Assembly: GCA_910575105.1 (NCBI GenBank)
Contig: CAJTDK010000023.1
Coordinates: forward strand, 1 to 54,648
Source of the DNA: Lachnospiraceae bacterium
GTDB lineage: Bacteria > Bacillota > Clostridia > Lachnospirales > Lachnospiraceae
Direction: 5' to 3'
Length of the DNA: 54,648 nucleotides
Shown here: one piece after another, positions 13,119-21,281 of the stretch
Position numbering within the stretch: position 1 is the first letter of the stretch
How the letters are laid out: each line of letters begins with the position of its first letter
Notes under the pieces: generated by a model
What the model was told of the DNA's origin: nothing
Databases searched by the model: none
The model's input: only the letters and a program-made list of their open reading frames with translations
Made by a program: the position numbers and the translations under genes

Positions 13119-16100
13119 CTATAATTTCCGCCTCTGCTGATCTCTCTCGTACTGCTTCATCAGCTTGTTAAATTCTGCCTGGCTCAACTTGTCGGCCTCT
13201 GCGATCTCGTCCTTCCCGGCGCTCCCGTAAAGGTTGTAGACCGGGCTGTATTGAATTGTCGGGCCGCCTGCTCCTGCAAGCTCCGGCGTACCCTGGCCGC
13301 CGCCTCCGGTTCCTATGCCCTTCAGCTTTTCTATGAAAGCGTCAATAAGGGAAGCTCCGCCGCTGGCCGCTATGGCCTCGTTTAAGATTTCCTTCATCTT
13401 CGCCCATAATGTATCAAGTGGCAGAATTGCCTCCGGTCCCGCCTCTCCTACGCCCTGCATTCCTGCGGACGTGTTAAATATTGTCGGCTGGTCTATAATG
13501 CCGCCCAGCGCGTTCCAATTTACCGAAAACTGCGGTACGCTTACGCTTCCGCCGTCCCCGTAGGATACCGAGTTCGTTGAAACGCTTATAACCGGTATTC
13601 TTGGCTTCGGGATCGTTATGGTCATATTTTCAAATGCTGCTTTTACCGCGCTCGCTGCGGAGCGGGCCGCATCCGTGACGGTCGTTGCAAGGCGCTGCAT
13701 TGCCGTCTGTGCGTTTGTGTTGGCTTTTTGCCATCCGCTGTCTAAAGCGGTGTTTATATCCGTCCCCAGGGTCGTTGCCGCCTGGGTTACTGCCTGGCTG
13801 TTTCCGGTCATGCCGGTTCCTATTGCTGCGGCTCCGTCCGTTCCCGCTGCCGTCATGGTAGTGGTAAGGCCGGAAGTATCAACCGCAAGCGCCCCGGTGT
13901 TTATTGTCGCCCCGGAAAGCCCCGTATTGAGGCCGAGCGTTAAGGCTGCCGCTCCGTCCGTTCCTGCTGCCGTCATGCTTGTATTGATTGCCCCCGCGTC
14001 TAAAAGCCCGCTTGTGTCTATCGGGGTAGCAAGCCCGGCGGTGAGGCTGGTGTTTAGCGCTGCCGCTCCGTCCGTTCCCATACTGGTCATGTTGGCGCTG
14101 AAAGCCGCCGTATCAAGGCCGCCCGCCGCCATACTCTCTGTTAAGCCCGTAGAGAAGGCCGTCCCCGCCTGGGTTCCGGCTGCTGTCGCGCCCGTGGTGT
14201 CCATGGTGCTGAAAGCGTTTGTTGCCATGCTGTTTGCCGCTGCTGTTACCGTTCCGGCGTTGCTGCTAATACCGGATGCATAGCTGTTTACAACTGCCGC
14301 GCTCTGGCTGGAAGTGTCCGGGATGTCAACCTCTCCGCCCGTGAATAGGCTTTTTATGGCGCTCCACAAGCTCTTTCCCGTGCTGAGTATTCCGTCAATC
14401 AATCCCTTTATAATCTGGATTCCAACGTCAAGCCAGTTTGTATTTAAAATCGTATCAATAATCGCCCCGACAAGCTGCGGTATTGCTGCTATAAGCTGCG
14501 GTATTGCCTGGATCAATCCTGCCGCCAGCGTTATTACAATCTGGACGGCTGCCTGCACAATGTTCCCCAAATTCGCTATAATTCCCTGGATAAGTGAAAT
14601 TATTAGCTGTATGCCGCCCTGGATAATCATGGGTAGCATCTGCGTTATACCGGAAACAAGGCTTATAATAATCTGTACGCCCATCTGTAAAATAAGCGGC
14701 AAATTTGAAAGCAGCCCTTGTGCCAAACTCAAAATTAGCTGTATTCCAATTTGTAAAATCTGGGGCAGCATGGATAAAATTCCGGTCGCCAAATTGCCTA
14801 TAAGCAAAATAGCCGCGCTTATAAGCTGCGGCGCATTCGCGCCTATACTGTTCGCCAAAGTCTGAACCAGGGTTAATGCTGTCGTTGCAATCTCTGGCAG
14901 GCGTTGAATAATTCCCGCTACAAAATTCGTGATTGCCTGGGTTCCGTTGGTAATAAGTGCCGGAAGCTGGCTTGTAATACTGCTCGCCAACTGGGTTATT
15001 ATGTCGATTCCTGCGAGTAAAACCTGGGGAACCAACGAAAAAAGACCGTCTATGAAAACGGTCAATGTCTGCGCTGCTGCGTCTGCCAGGGGTCCCGCGT
15101 TATCTGCTATTCCCTGCACGAAACTGCCTATAAGGTCTACCCCCATAGAAACTACCTGCGGGGCGTAGTCCGCTATCGTGTTTACTACCTCGGCCATGCA
15201 GCCGCCTACTGCTCCGACCATGCCCTCCATGCCGCCGCTCTTGTACGCCTCGGAAAGCTCCCCGACCATGCTGGTGGCTAACTGGGTCATTTCCCTTAAA
15301 GGTCCGTTAAGATCCTGGTATATGCTGATTCCCAAATCGGAAAGCCCGGATTTTAAAATGTCAATATCTCCGTTAAGGTTGTCAAGCTGAATAGCATACA
15401 TATTTTCGCAAGCTCCGGCGCTGTTCTCCACTGCTGCGCTTAATTCGTCGAAGCGGTCCGTACAATTTGAAAGCATGGCGTTTGCTGCCGTAAGGTCGGT
15501 TTTATTGAATAGCGTCGATAAAATGCTATCTTTCGAGGCGTTATCCATCCCGGCCATGGCTCCCTGCAAGTCCTTAAATACGTCGTTAAGGCCGCGCATA
15601 TTCCCCTGGGCGTCGTATACGTCAACGCCTAAGCTCTGCAGGGAAGCTGCCGCCTTGTCCGTCGGGTTCTGCAAGGAAAGAATAATATTTCTAAGGTGTG
15701 TACCTCCTTCCGCGCCTTTTAGTCCGTTATCGGCCAAAATGCCGAGCGCTGTGTTAAGTTCCGTAGTCCCTCCGGCGAGTCCCTTTGCCGTTCCGCCTAC
15801 TGTTAAAATGGCTTCGCCCAACTGCGCGACGCTGGTGTTCGCCTTGCTGGCCGTCTGCGCCAACTGATCGGAAAACTGCGTAAGGTTCGCTTCGGTCGCT
15901 TCAATGCCCAGGGCGCTCATGCTGTCCGTTACCATATCGCTGGCGGCTGCCAGGTCCATGGCTCCCGCCCCTGCAAGTTTTAAAACGGTCGGCAGCGCTG
16001 TCGCTGCCTTGTCCGCGTCGTAACCTGCAAGGGCTAAATAGTTCAAGGCTTCCGCCGCCTCCGTCGCTGAGAAGGCTGTACTTGCCCCGCACTCCCTGGC

Positions 16101-16388
16101 GGCGTTCTCCAATGTTTCAAAAGCCTTTTGCCCCTCCGCCGTGGTCTTGTCGATCAGCATGGTGGCGGCGACCTGGCTCATGGCTCCTTCAAACTCCCGA
16201 CCGGTATTTATGGCAGCCATGCCTATGGCTCCTACGGCTGCCGCCGCTGCTGCTGTCGCCGCGCTGACCGCTTTCGTAATGCTGCCCAGGCCCTTTGTAG
16301 CTGCTCCGATGGCGCTCTTAAAAGAACTTTCAACCTTGCCCGCTATTTTAATAGCGATTTCCATTTCCTTGCCGCCGCTCGCTGCCAT
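13119..16388 (-). CDS. Tape measure protein
   Basis: This 1089-residue protein sets tail length. Residues ~75-370 are the TP901/Mu-type core (GREFEGAMSQVAATM, FSATEAAEALNYLALAGYD). Residues ~400-680 hold repeated ~22-residue hydrophobic units (QLIISLIQGI). Residues ~720-900 carry several AAGTDGAAAL-type repeats, also visible in the DNA around 13830, 13950 and 14070. The ATG at 16388 follows AAGGAGGTGA and lies inside the frameshifted tail of the chaperone, the usual arrangement. Confidence 0.93.
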   Translation of the reverse strand: MAASGGKEMEIAIKIAGKVESSFKSAIGAATKGLGSITKAVSAATAAAAAAVGAIGMAAINTGREFEGAMSQVAATMLIDKTTAEGQKAFETLENAARECGASTAFSATEAAEALNYLALAGYDADKAATALPTVLKLAGAGAMDLAAASDMVTDSMSALGIEATEANLTQFSDQLAQTASKANTSVAQLGEAILTVGGTAKGLAGGTTELNTALGILADNGLKGAEGGTHLRNIILSLQNPTDKAAASLQSLGVDVYDAQGNMRGLNDVFKDLQGAMAGMDNASKDSILSTLFNKTDLTAANAMLSNCTDRFDELSAAVENSAGACENMYAIQLDNLNGDIDILKSGLSDLGISIYQDLNGPLREMTQLATSMVGELSEAYKSGGMEGMVGAVGGCMAEVVNTIADYAPQVVSMGVDLIGSFVQGIADNAGPLADAAAQTLTVFIDGLFSLVPQVLLAGIDIITQLASSITSQLPALITNGTQAITNFVAGIIQRLPEIATTALTLVQTLANSIGANAPQLISAAILLIGNLATGILSMLPQILQIGIQLILSLAQGLLSNLPLILQMGVQIIISLVSGITQMLPMIIQGGIQLIISLIQGIIANLGNIVQAAVQIVITLAAGLIQAIPQLIAAIPQLVGAIIDTILNTNWLDVGIQIIKGLIDGILSTGKSLWSAIKSLFTGGEVDIPDTSSQSAAVVNSYASGISSNAGTVTAAANSMATNAFSTMDTTGATAAGTQAGTAFSTGLTESMAAGGLDTAAFSANMTSMGTDGAAALNTSLTAGLATPIDTSGLLDAGAINTSMTAAGTDGAAALTLGLNTGLSGATINTGALAVDTSGLTTTMTAAGTDGAAAIGTGMTGNSQAVTQAATTLGTDINTALDSGWQKANTNAQTAMQRLATTVTDAARSAASAVKAAFENMTITIPKPRIPVISVSTNSVSYGDGGSVSVPQFSVNWNALGGIIDQPTIFNTSAGMQGVGEAGPEAILPLDTLWAKMKEILNEAIAASGGASLIDAFIEKLKGIGTGGGGQGTPELAGAGGPTIQYSPVYNLYGSAGKDEIAEADKLSQAEFNKLMKQYERDQQRRKL

Positions 16389-16901
16389 AAATCTCCGTCA
16401 CCTCCTTCGCTATCTCCAATAATTCAAAAACGGACAGGCTCTCTAATGCGTCTAAGCCTGTCCGCAAAATAATTGAAAGATGTATTGTAAGTTTCCGAAG
16501 GCTGGAGCCGTCGGTGGGTTTTAGTCCTCGCCGTACAAAAAATTTGTTACGCGGTTTTTAACCTTGAGCGCCTCTTTCGGCGGTAATGCATTAAAAAATT
16601 CTACGGGCTTCCCGCTCGCCCTGGCGGAAATAAGGCAGGCGTATTCCAGGGACATCTCCGGTAATACGTTTACCGTTCCGCCGCGCTCAATGGTCTTATT
16701 TACTGCGATCATGTCTGCCGCGTGTAAGTCCTCTAAACCGCTTAAGTCCACACTCTCGTAGGATACGCCCTCAAAGGTATACGGCTTTTTAAAGAATACC
16801 AGGAAAGGGTTGTCCTCCATCTCCTGCTTTTTCCTTGCCTCAACTGCTGCCGCCTCTGCCTCTGCTGCCTGGGTTAAATTCTTCTCTTTTTCCATCAACA
16901 C
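16348..16901 (-). CDS. Tail assembly chaperone, -1 frameshift fusion (gpE+E'-like)
   Basis: The short chaperone frame shifts to -1 at the heptamer AAATTTT (16545-16539 on the minus strand, in phase A-AAT-TTT). After the shift the frame stays open for 63 codons to TAA at 16350-16348, past the tape-measure start. The fusion would be 184 residues. This is the same layout as P2 E/E' and lambda G/GT, where the fusion loads the tape measure during tail assembly. I traced the frame codon by codon and found no stop before 16350. Confidence 0.8.
16521..16901 (-). CDS. Tail assembly chaperone, short form (gpE-like)
   Basis: This 126-residue protein begins with a charged, Ala/Glu-rich helix, then NPFLVFFKKPYTFEGVSYESVDLSGLEDL, typical of the XkdN/gpE-like chaperones. 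It lies between the tube protein and the tape measure gene. Its last codons contain the slippery heptamer that yields the longer form. The start overlaps the end of the tube protein gene by 7 nt. Confidence 0.85.
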   Translation of the reverse strand: MLMEKEKNLTQAAEAEAAAVEARKKQEMEDNPFLVFFKKPYTFEGVSYESVDLSGLEDLHAADMIAVNKTIERGGTVNVLPEMSLEYACLISARASGKPVEFFNALPPKEALKVKNRVTNFLYGED

Positions 16902-17428
16902 ATTTTCCTCACTTTCTCTAATAAGTCTTTTCCGTGTACCTTGTAAACAAAGTTGAGCTTGTCAAGCTCAATCTCCGTTACGTTGTCGATCTCAATCAAA
17001 ATATAAAGCAGCTCCAGCTTTATGCTGCTTCCCGTTCCGGTTCCCTGCTTCGCCTTGCCGCCGGTGATTCCCTTATTCTTTCCGCGAACCACTACGCGCA
17101 TAGGCTTAAAGGCCGTTGCTCCGGTGTCGTTTACGGTATACTGGATCGAGCCTCTCAAAGTAACCGTAACGCTTGAAATGTCGTCGGAAAGAATGAATAA
17201 ATCTTTATCCATGGTTCTAAAGGGGATCTCCATCTCCATGCTCTGGAAGTGTCCCAGGGTGGGGTCGTCAACCTCGCCCAAAATACCGGGGCCGCTTAAG
17301 GTTTCCGTTAAGCTCTCGAAGTCCGGCAGCGTTACCTCGTCGGAAATGCCGACCAGCTTCGTCCCGTCTTTGTATACGTTGAATGAATTTATTTTTGAAG
17401 GAATATTGTAAGCCATATTACTCGCCAC
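16895..17428 (-). CDS. Major tail tube protein (gpFII-like)
   Basis: This 177-residue protein forms the inner tail tube. It matches the P2 FII family: IPSKINSFNVYKDGTKLVGISDEVTLPDFESL near the start, a middle GHFQSMEMEIPFRTM, and a late LYILIEIDNVTEIELDKLNFVYKVHGKDLL. It lies just after the sheath gene, overlapping its end, and before the chaperone, in canonical P2 order. Confidence 0.92.
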   Translation of the reverse strand: MASNMAYNIPSKINSFNVYKDGTKLVGISDEVTLPDFESLTETLSGPGILGEVDDPTLGHFQSMEMEIPFRTMDKDLFILSDDISSVTVTLRGSIQYTVNDTGATAFKPMRVVVRGKNKGITGGKAKQGTGTGSSIKLELLYILIEIDNVTEIELDKLNFVYKVHGKDLLEKVRKMC

Positions 17429-18881
17429 CTCCTAACGCTGCCTCTAACATGGTCGGGTCAAACTCCAATACGTTCAGAATATCCTCCGCCGGTGTGTACG
17501 GCGCCAGGTACTGGTGAAACTGGATTTTCCCGTTTAAAATATCCGTGATCGGGTTCTCGTCCTCGCTGAAAGTAATTCTTGCGCCCGCGCACTTCCCCTG
17601 GGCTGCGTAAGAATTGCCCCGGATGTTCTCTGCGTCACAAATCGCCTCAATAAGCCGCGTATTTGCGGGATCGTCTACCTTCTGGAAATAGCTTAAAATA
17701 AAGCTGTTTCCCCACCAGGAAAAGAAACGCCTGCAACAAAACCAGCGGTCTTTCGGGTCGGTGGTTCCGGGGTAAGCTGCGCTATTGTTTCCCCAGGAAC
17801 GGAAGCCGTTAAAATTGATCGCCGTGGAAACTCCGAAGCTGTTTACCAGGTTCGCCTGCTCCTGGTCTACTACGATCTCGCTGTCCTCGGCGTCGTCCAA
17901 ACAAAGGCCGGTAATGGGGATTGCCTTATTGCTGGCTGAAAGGTTCGGCACGTCGTCGTTGCTGGCATCAACGTAAGCGATCAGCGCTGAATAAATGGCG
18001 CTGAAATAATAAACCTCGTCCCCGATCCTTACCTTCGGCCATACCACTGACATATGCTCGCTTATAAAGCCGGATTTCTCCTTTACGGTCTTTACGTCTG
18101 TATACCTCGTCGCTCCGTCCTCCGTGCTGTCAAGGTCTGCGATACATTCGCAAGTGAAAAGCCCGTTAATTTTAAGGCACTTCGCCGCCATAACCGAAGC
18201 AACAACGGGATCTCTTGAATATCCGGGCGCGGTAATAAGTCCGGGCGTCATGCCAAAAAGCGGGTAAACCTGCCGTACAAGCTCCAGGCCGCTTTCCTTG
18301 CCGGTGCTTACGTTGTAGCCTCCCACAATGTCGTCCCGCGTTACCTGGGACGGGTCGATCTTCTCGCCGGAAACGCTTAAGGTTGTCGCGTCTTTCCCTG
18401 CTCCTTCCTCCAGAAGCGTAATAACCGCATAACCGTCGTTGTCGAAGCCGGTAACGTAATCCGCATCCGGCTGCAGCGTGGTTTCCCCGCTCTCAACAAC
18501 TAAGGTATCAAGCAGGACTCCCTCAACGTCTACGGTCGCCTGCAGGGCGTCTACCTGGTAGCTTTTTTTGGGGATTGCGTCCTTATGTTTCTTCGGGTCA
18601 AGGACGTTAATAAGCGCAATCGGCGCAACTGCAAACTTTTTAAAAGTCGCGCTTATGCTCTGGTTTAACGTGTAATCTTTTAAGTTGTTAGAATATCCAA
18701 CCGCCGCGCTGGCTTCCGCGAAGCTGTAAGCCAGCTTCACTACGTTGGTAGCGTTGTAGGGGTCCTCAGCCAAATTTACCGGGGAAACGCCTACTACTAC
18801 CTGGAAAGCCGCCGTACCGAGGATCGGCGCCGTGAGGCTGGTGGGGTTTTCTAAAATTCTTACACCATGGTTGTAAGCCAT
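17418..18881 (-). CDS. Tail sheath protein (gpFI-like)
   Basis: This 487-residue protein is the contractile sheath. Family signs are the N-terminal HGVRILENPTS, the central GLELVRQVYPLFGMTPGLITAPGYS and the C-terminal SWGNNSAAYPGTTDPKDRWFCCRRFF followed by FILSYFQKVDDPANTRLIEAICDAEN. Its presence fixes the phage as a myovirus. Length is close to the usual 390-490. Confidence 0.95.
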   Translation of the reverse strand: MAYNHGVRILENPTSLTAPILGTAAFQVVVGVSPVNLAEDPYNATNVVKLAYSFAEASAAVGYSNNLKDYTLNQSISATFKKFAVAPIALINVLDPKKHKDAIPKKSYQVDALQATVDVEGVLLDTLVVESGETTLQPDADYVTGFDNDGYAVITLLEEGAGKDATTLSVSGEKIDPSQVTRDDIVGGYNVSTGKESGLELVRQVYPLFGMTPGLITAPGYSRDPVVASVMAAKCLKINGLFTCECIADLDSTEDGATRYTDVKTVKEKSGFISEHMSVVWPKVRIGDEVYYFSAIYSALIAYVDASNDDVPNLSASNKAIPITGLCLDDAEDSEIVVDQEQANLVNSFGVSTAINFNGFRSWGNNSAAYPGTTDPKDRWFCCRRFFSWWGNSFILSYFQKVDDPANTRLIEAICDAENIRGNSYAAQGKCAGARITFSEDENPITDILNGKIQFHQYLAPYTPAEDILNVLEFDPTMLEAALGGGE

Positions 18882-18899
18882 CTCTTTTCTCTCCTTCCG

Positions 18900-19190
18900 T
18901 TATTCTTTGCTTTCTGCTGCTCTTTTGAAGAAAACGCTTAAGGCGCTTCCCTCCTTTGCCAGCTCCGCGCTGGCCTGCGCCAATCTCTCAACCGGCACAA
19001 TAAGTGAATTAAAAAAGGGCTGCGCTTTTGCGCGGTCCTTCAATGCATCCGGCAGGCCGTTGTTATATGTCGTATACTGCTTCGCTCCGGGAATATCCGG
19101 GCCAATATAGACCACGATCCCCTGCTGCTTCTCCGGCGCTTTTGCCGCCGCCTTCTTGGGCGTCTGCTTTTTCTCTGCTGCTTCGCTCAT
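18900..19190 (-). CDS. Small tail-completion-region protein
   Basis: This 96-residue protein begins with a Lys/Ala-rich disordered stretch (KKQTPKKAAAKAPEKQQ), then GIVVYIGPDIPGAKQYTTYNNGLPDAL. The latter resembles small proteins just upstream of the sheath in Mu-like and P2-like phages of Firmicutes. Function is not known. It overlaps the previous gene by 4 nt. Confidence 0.7.
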   Translation of the reverse strand: MSEAAEKKQTPKKAAAKAPEKQQGIVVYIGPDIPGAKQYTTYNNGLPDALKDRAKAQPFFNSLIVPVERLAQASAELAKEGSALSVFFKRAAESKE

Positions 19191-19705
19191 GCGTATGGGT
19201 CCTCCCTTCTTACTGCCGCAATCTCAAAAGTTAAATTCATGCCCCCAAAATAAAAGGGGTAGGATTCTTCGTCCTGCAAAGTCCATAATATGGGGTACTG
19301 TATCGTATACTTTCCGTTAAGCACCGGGAACTTTGCGAACCTCTCATAAATTTTGGCTATAATGTTTAAAATGTCTTTGTGTCCCTGCTTGTCGTAGTCC
19401 GGTTCGTATGTGCCAAAAAGCAGGGTTATGTTGGCCTCCTGGGCGCTGTTTTCGTCTTTTATTTCCCCGTCGGCAATCCGGACAACTATATACGGGTACG
19501 GGTCCGGCGCTGTCTGTTCTTCGGCCAGGCCGTTTTCTAAAAGCTCCGGCGGGATTTCCTCCTGCTCCGCCGGTTCCGGCATGGGTAAAAGCTGCTCAAA
19601 TATATTAAGCTCGCTTTCCTCCCCCTGCGGATTCTTAAGCCGGAAGCCCTTAAAAATCTTCTTAAGCTCGTCGGCCAGCTCCTGCTGCAGAAATGTAGCA
19701 ACCAT
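19187..19705 (-). CDS. Tail terminator-like protein
   Basis: This 172-residue protein lies between the gpZ-like protein and the sheath. The features DPYPYIVVRIADGEIKDE, ANITLLFGTYEPDYDKQGHKDILNIIAKIYERF and YPFYFGGMNLTFEIAAVRRED fit tail terminator/completion proteins of contractile phages. A Pro/Glu-rich insert occupies about 50-85. The assignment is by pattern and position. Confidence 0.65.
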   Translation of the reverse strand: MVATFLQQELADELKKIFKGFRLKNPQGEESELNIFEQLLPMPEPAEQEEIPPELLENGLAEEQTAPDPYPYIVVRIADGEIKDENSAQEANITLLFGTYEPDYDKQGHKDILNIIAKIYERFAKFPVLNGKYTIQYPILWTLQDEESYPFYFGGMNLTFEIAAVRREDPYA

Positions 19706-19709
19706 CTTT

Positions 19710-20291
19710 TTATCCCTCCAAAATCTTTCTAACCTGGGCTTGTACGTTCCGCTTAAGGTTTTCTTTAATATGCGGCTTTACTACGCCGTATACCCGTTTT
19801 TCGTTCCCCAGCATAACCGGGATAGAGTTGGCGGAAAAAGCCTTAATCGGTTTACGCTCGCTTCCGCGCCGCTGCGCTACTGCAACATGGCCGCTTGCGA
19901 ACTTTGTAACGAAGGCTTTAAGGCTGCCCATCTGCAGGGGCTTCATGCCGCCGGATTTTAATACTTTCGCCTTTACTACCTCCGGGCGGTTTTCTCCGGT
20001 CCGCATGGTGGCGGGGCTTACCTTAAAATCTTTCAGCCCCATAACCTTGCCCGTTGCCTTTATGGTCGCCTCCAACCTGGACGGGGTTGCGTTCTTGATC
20101 TTCATGGCCTTATTAAAGCGCCCGGTTTTTACGGTATAGGTTTTTTGTGCTTCGGTTGCCAGGTCCTTCCTGGCCTGCTTGGCCGTCTGGTTGATCGCGT
20201 TTTTTAATGCCTTCGGCGCCTCGCTTTTCATCCGGCCTAACCGCCGTTCAACCTGCTCCAGCATATTCCGGTCGTAGCTTATTTCTATCAA
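19710..20291 (-). CDS. Minor tail protein Z-like (gpZ family)
   Basis: This 193-residue basic protein fits the lambda gpZ-type tail completion family: MKSEAPKALKNAINQTAKQARKDL, then TVKTGRFNKAMKIKNATPS, and later MKPLQMGSLKAFVTK. It lies after the head-tail connector genes. It probably helps close the tail before it joins the head. Confidence 0.8.
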   Translation of the reverse strand: MIEISYDRNMLEQVERRLGRMKSEAPKALKNAINQTAKQARKDLATEAQKTYTVKTGRFNKAMKIKNATPSRLEATIKATGKVMGLKDFKVSPATMRTGENRPEVVKAKVLKSGGMKPLQMGSLKAFVTKFASGHVAVAQRRGSERKPIKAFSANSIPVMLGNEKRVYGVVKPHIKENLKRNVQAQVRKILEG

Positions 20292-20623
20292 CTTTTATTC
20301 GCCTCCAGGTGCAGAGAATATACCCCGCCTTCGTTTATGCTGTCGGTTACAATGAAAGTAACGCCGTCAATTTTGACCGGCTTGCCAATTCCCGGAAGTG
20401 GGCCGTAGTCCAAAGCGGAAACGTATATAAGCGTTTGCTTTTTGTATATCCCGTCCATGTTGCTTTTCATCCGCTTCTCGCGCTCCGTCAGCTCGTTATC
20501 GTCAATAATAATCTGCATCCGCTTTCCGTTTACGGTGTGTTCCTCTCCAAATTCCGCCGGGTTAAGAAAAACCGTTTTTACGTCCTGGCGCAAAAGCTCC
20601 TTAAAGCTCATCTTCTTAAGCAC
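20288..20623 (-). CDS. Head-tail joining protein candidate
   Basis: This 111-residue protein overlaps the gpZ-like gene by 4 nt. It contains HTVNGKRMQIIIDDNELTEREKRMKSNMDGIYKKQTLIYVSALDYGPLPGIGKPVKIDGVTFIV across its centre, a beta-rich pattern seen in head-tail adaptor/stopper proteins. The position between DUF2190 and gpZ supports that role. No catalytic motif is seen. Confidence 0.65.
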   Translation of the reverse strand: MLKKMSFKELLRQDVKTVFLNPAEFGEEHTVNGKRMQIIIDDNELTEREKRMKSNMDGIYKKQTLIYVSALDYGPLPGIGKPVKIDGVTFIVTDSINEGGVYSLHLEANKS

Positions 20624-20927
20624 GGGATTTCCTCCTTCCCTTCGTCGGCTCCGGCGGTGCGCCTCTTGCGCTCCTGGACGGCGGCTTCCCTGCTAAATCC
20701 TGCTCCGGCCCGGCGGAAGGGTAAGCGTCGCCCGTAAGCCCTGCGGGCGCCGTCCGTGCCTTCCCTTTTACCGGCTTTTTCTCCGGTTCCTCGTCGTCCT
20801 GCCAAATGGCCGCGCCGTTCCCGATCCACGCTTCTACAAGCCCGGCGTTATGTGTCGGCAGCTCGTCGCCCGGCTCATAGTTTACGCTTTCAAAAAGTAT
20901 CGGGGAAACGGCTATAAGCTGCTTCAT
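20616..20927 (-). CDS. Hypothetical head-module protein
   Basis: This 103-residue protein begins LIAVSPILFESVNYEPGDELPTHNAGLVEAWIGNGAAIW, a compact beta domain often found in small head-completion proteins. The rest is a disordered Lys/Pro/Arg-rich tail. It overlaps both neighbours by a few bases. Confidence 0.65.
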   Translation of the reverse strand: MKQLIAVSPILFESVNYEPGDELPTHNAGLVEAWIGNGAAIWQDDEEPEKKPVKGKARTAPAGLTGDAYPSAGPEQDLAGKPPSRSARGAPPEPTKGRRKSRA

Positions 20928-21259
20928 CAGCCTGCCAACTTAACAAGGATAACCGTATCGCTTGCGGCGGCTGCCTGCGCCGCGTAGCCTGCCAGGACGG
21001 TGCTGTCGCCCTCGGTGTCTGTAATCCCCGTCCCGTCGTAATATACGTCGGTTCCCATCTCAACGGCTCCGGTTGCTGTCTTGGGCATCTCAAAAACGCC
21101 CGTAACATGAAGCGAGCCAACTTCGCCGGGTAAAATGTCCGTTCCGGCGATTCCGATATGTCCTCCGAAAGAAATAATTGTGTTCGCCTCAATGGTCTTT
21201 GTCCCGGTGTTCGTATAGTCGAGGGCCTCCCCTCTCTGCCAAAATGCGGCCTTACTCAT
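20927..21259 (-). CDS. DUF2190-type capsid-associated protein
   Basis: This 110-residue protein has the DUF2190 pattern: FWQRGEALDYTNTGTKTIEANTIISF, VGSLHVTGVFEMPKTATGAVEMGTDVYYD and a final DTVILVKLAG strand. The family is usually found directly after the major capsid gene and is thought to decorate or stabilise the capsid. Gene order agrees. Confidence 0.85.
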   Translation of the reverse strand: MSKAAFWQRGEALDYTNTGTKTIEANTIISFGGHIGIAGTDILPGEVGSLHVTGVFEMPKTATGAVEMGTDVYYDGTGITDTEGDSTVLAGYAAQAAAASDTVILVKLAG

Positions 21260-21281
21260 GGTCTTGTCCTCCTTTTCTCTT

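Noticed and set aside
13618-14283. A 221-residue plus-strand ORF opposite the tape measure gene
   Set aside because: It mirrors Ala/Thr/Gly repeats of the tape measure gene and has Ala/Val/Pro-only composition.
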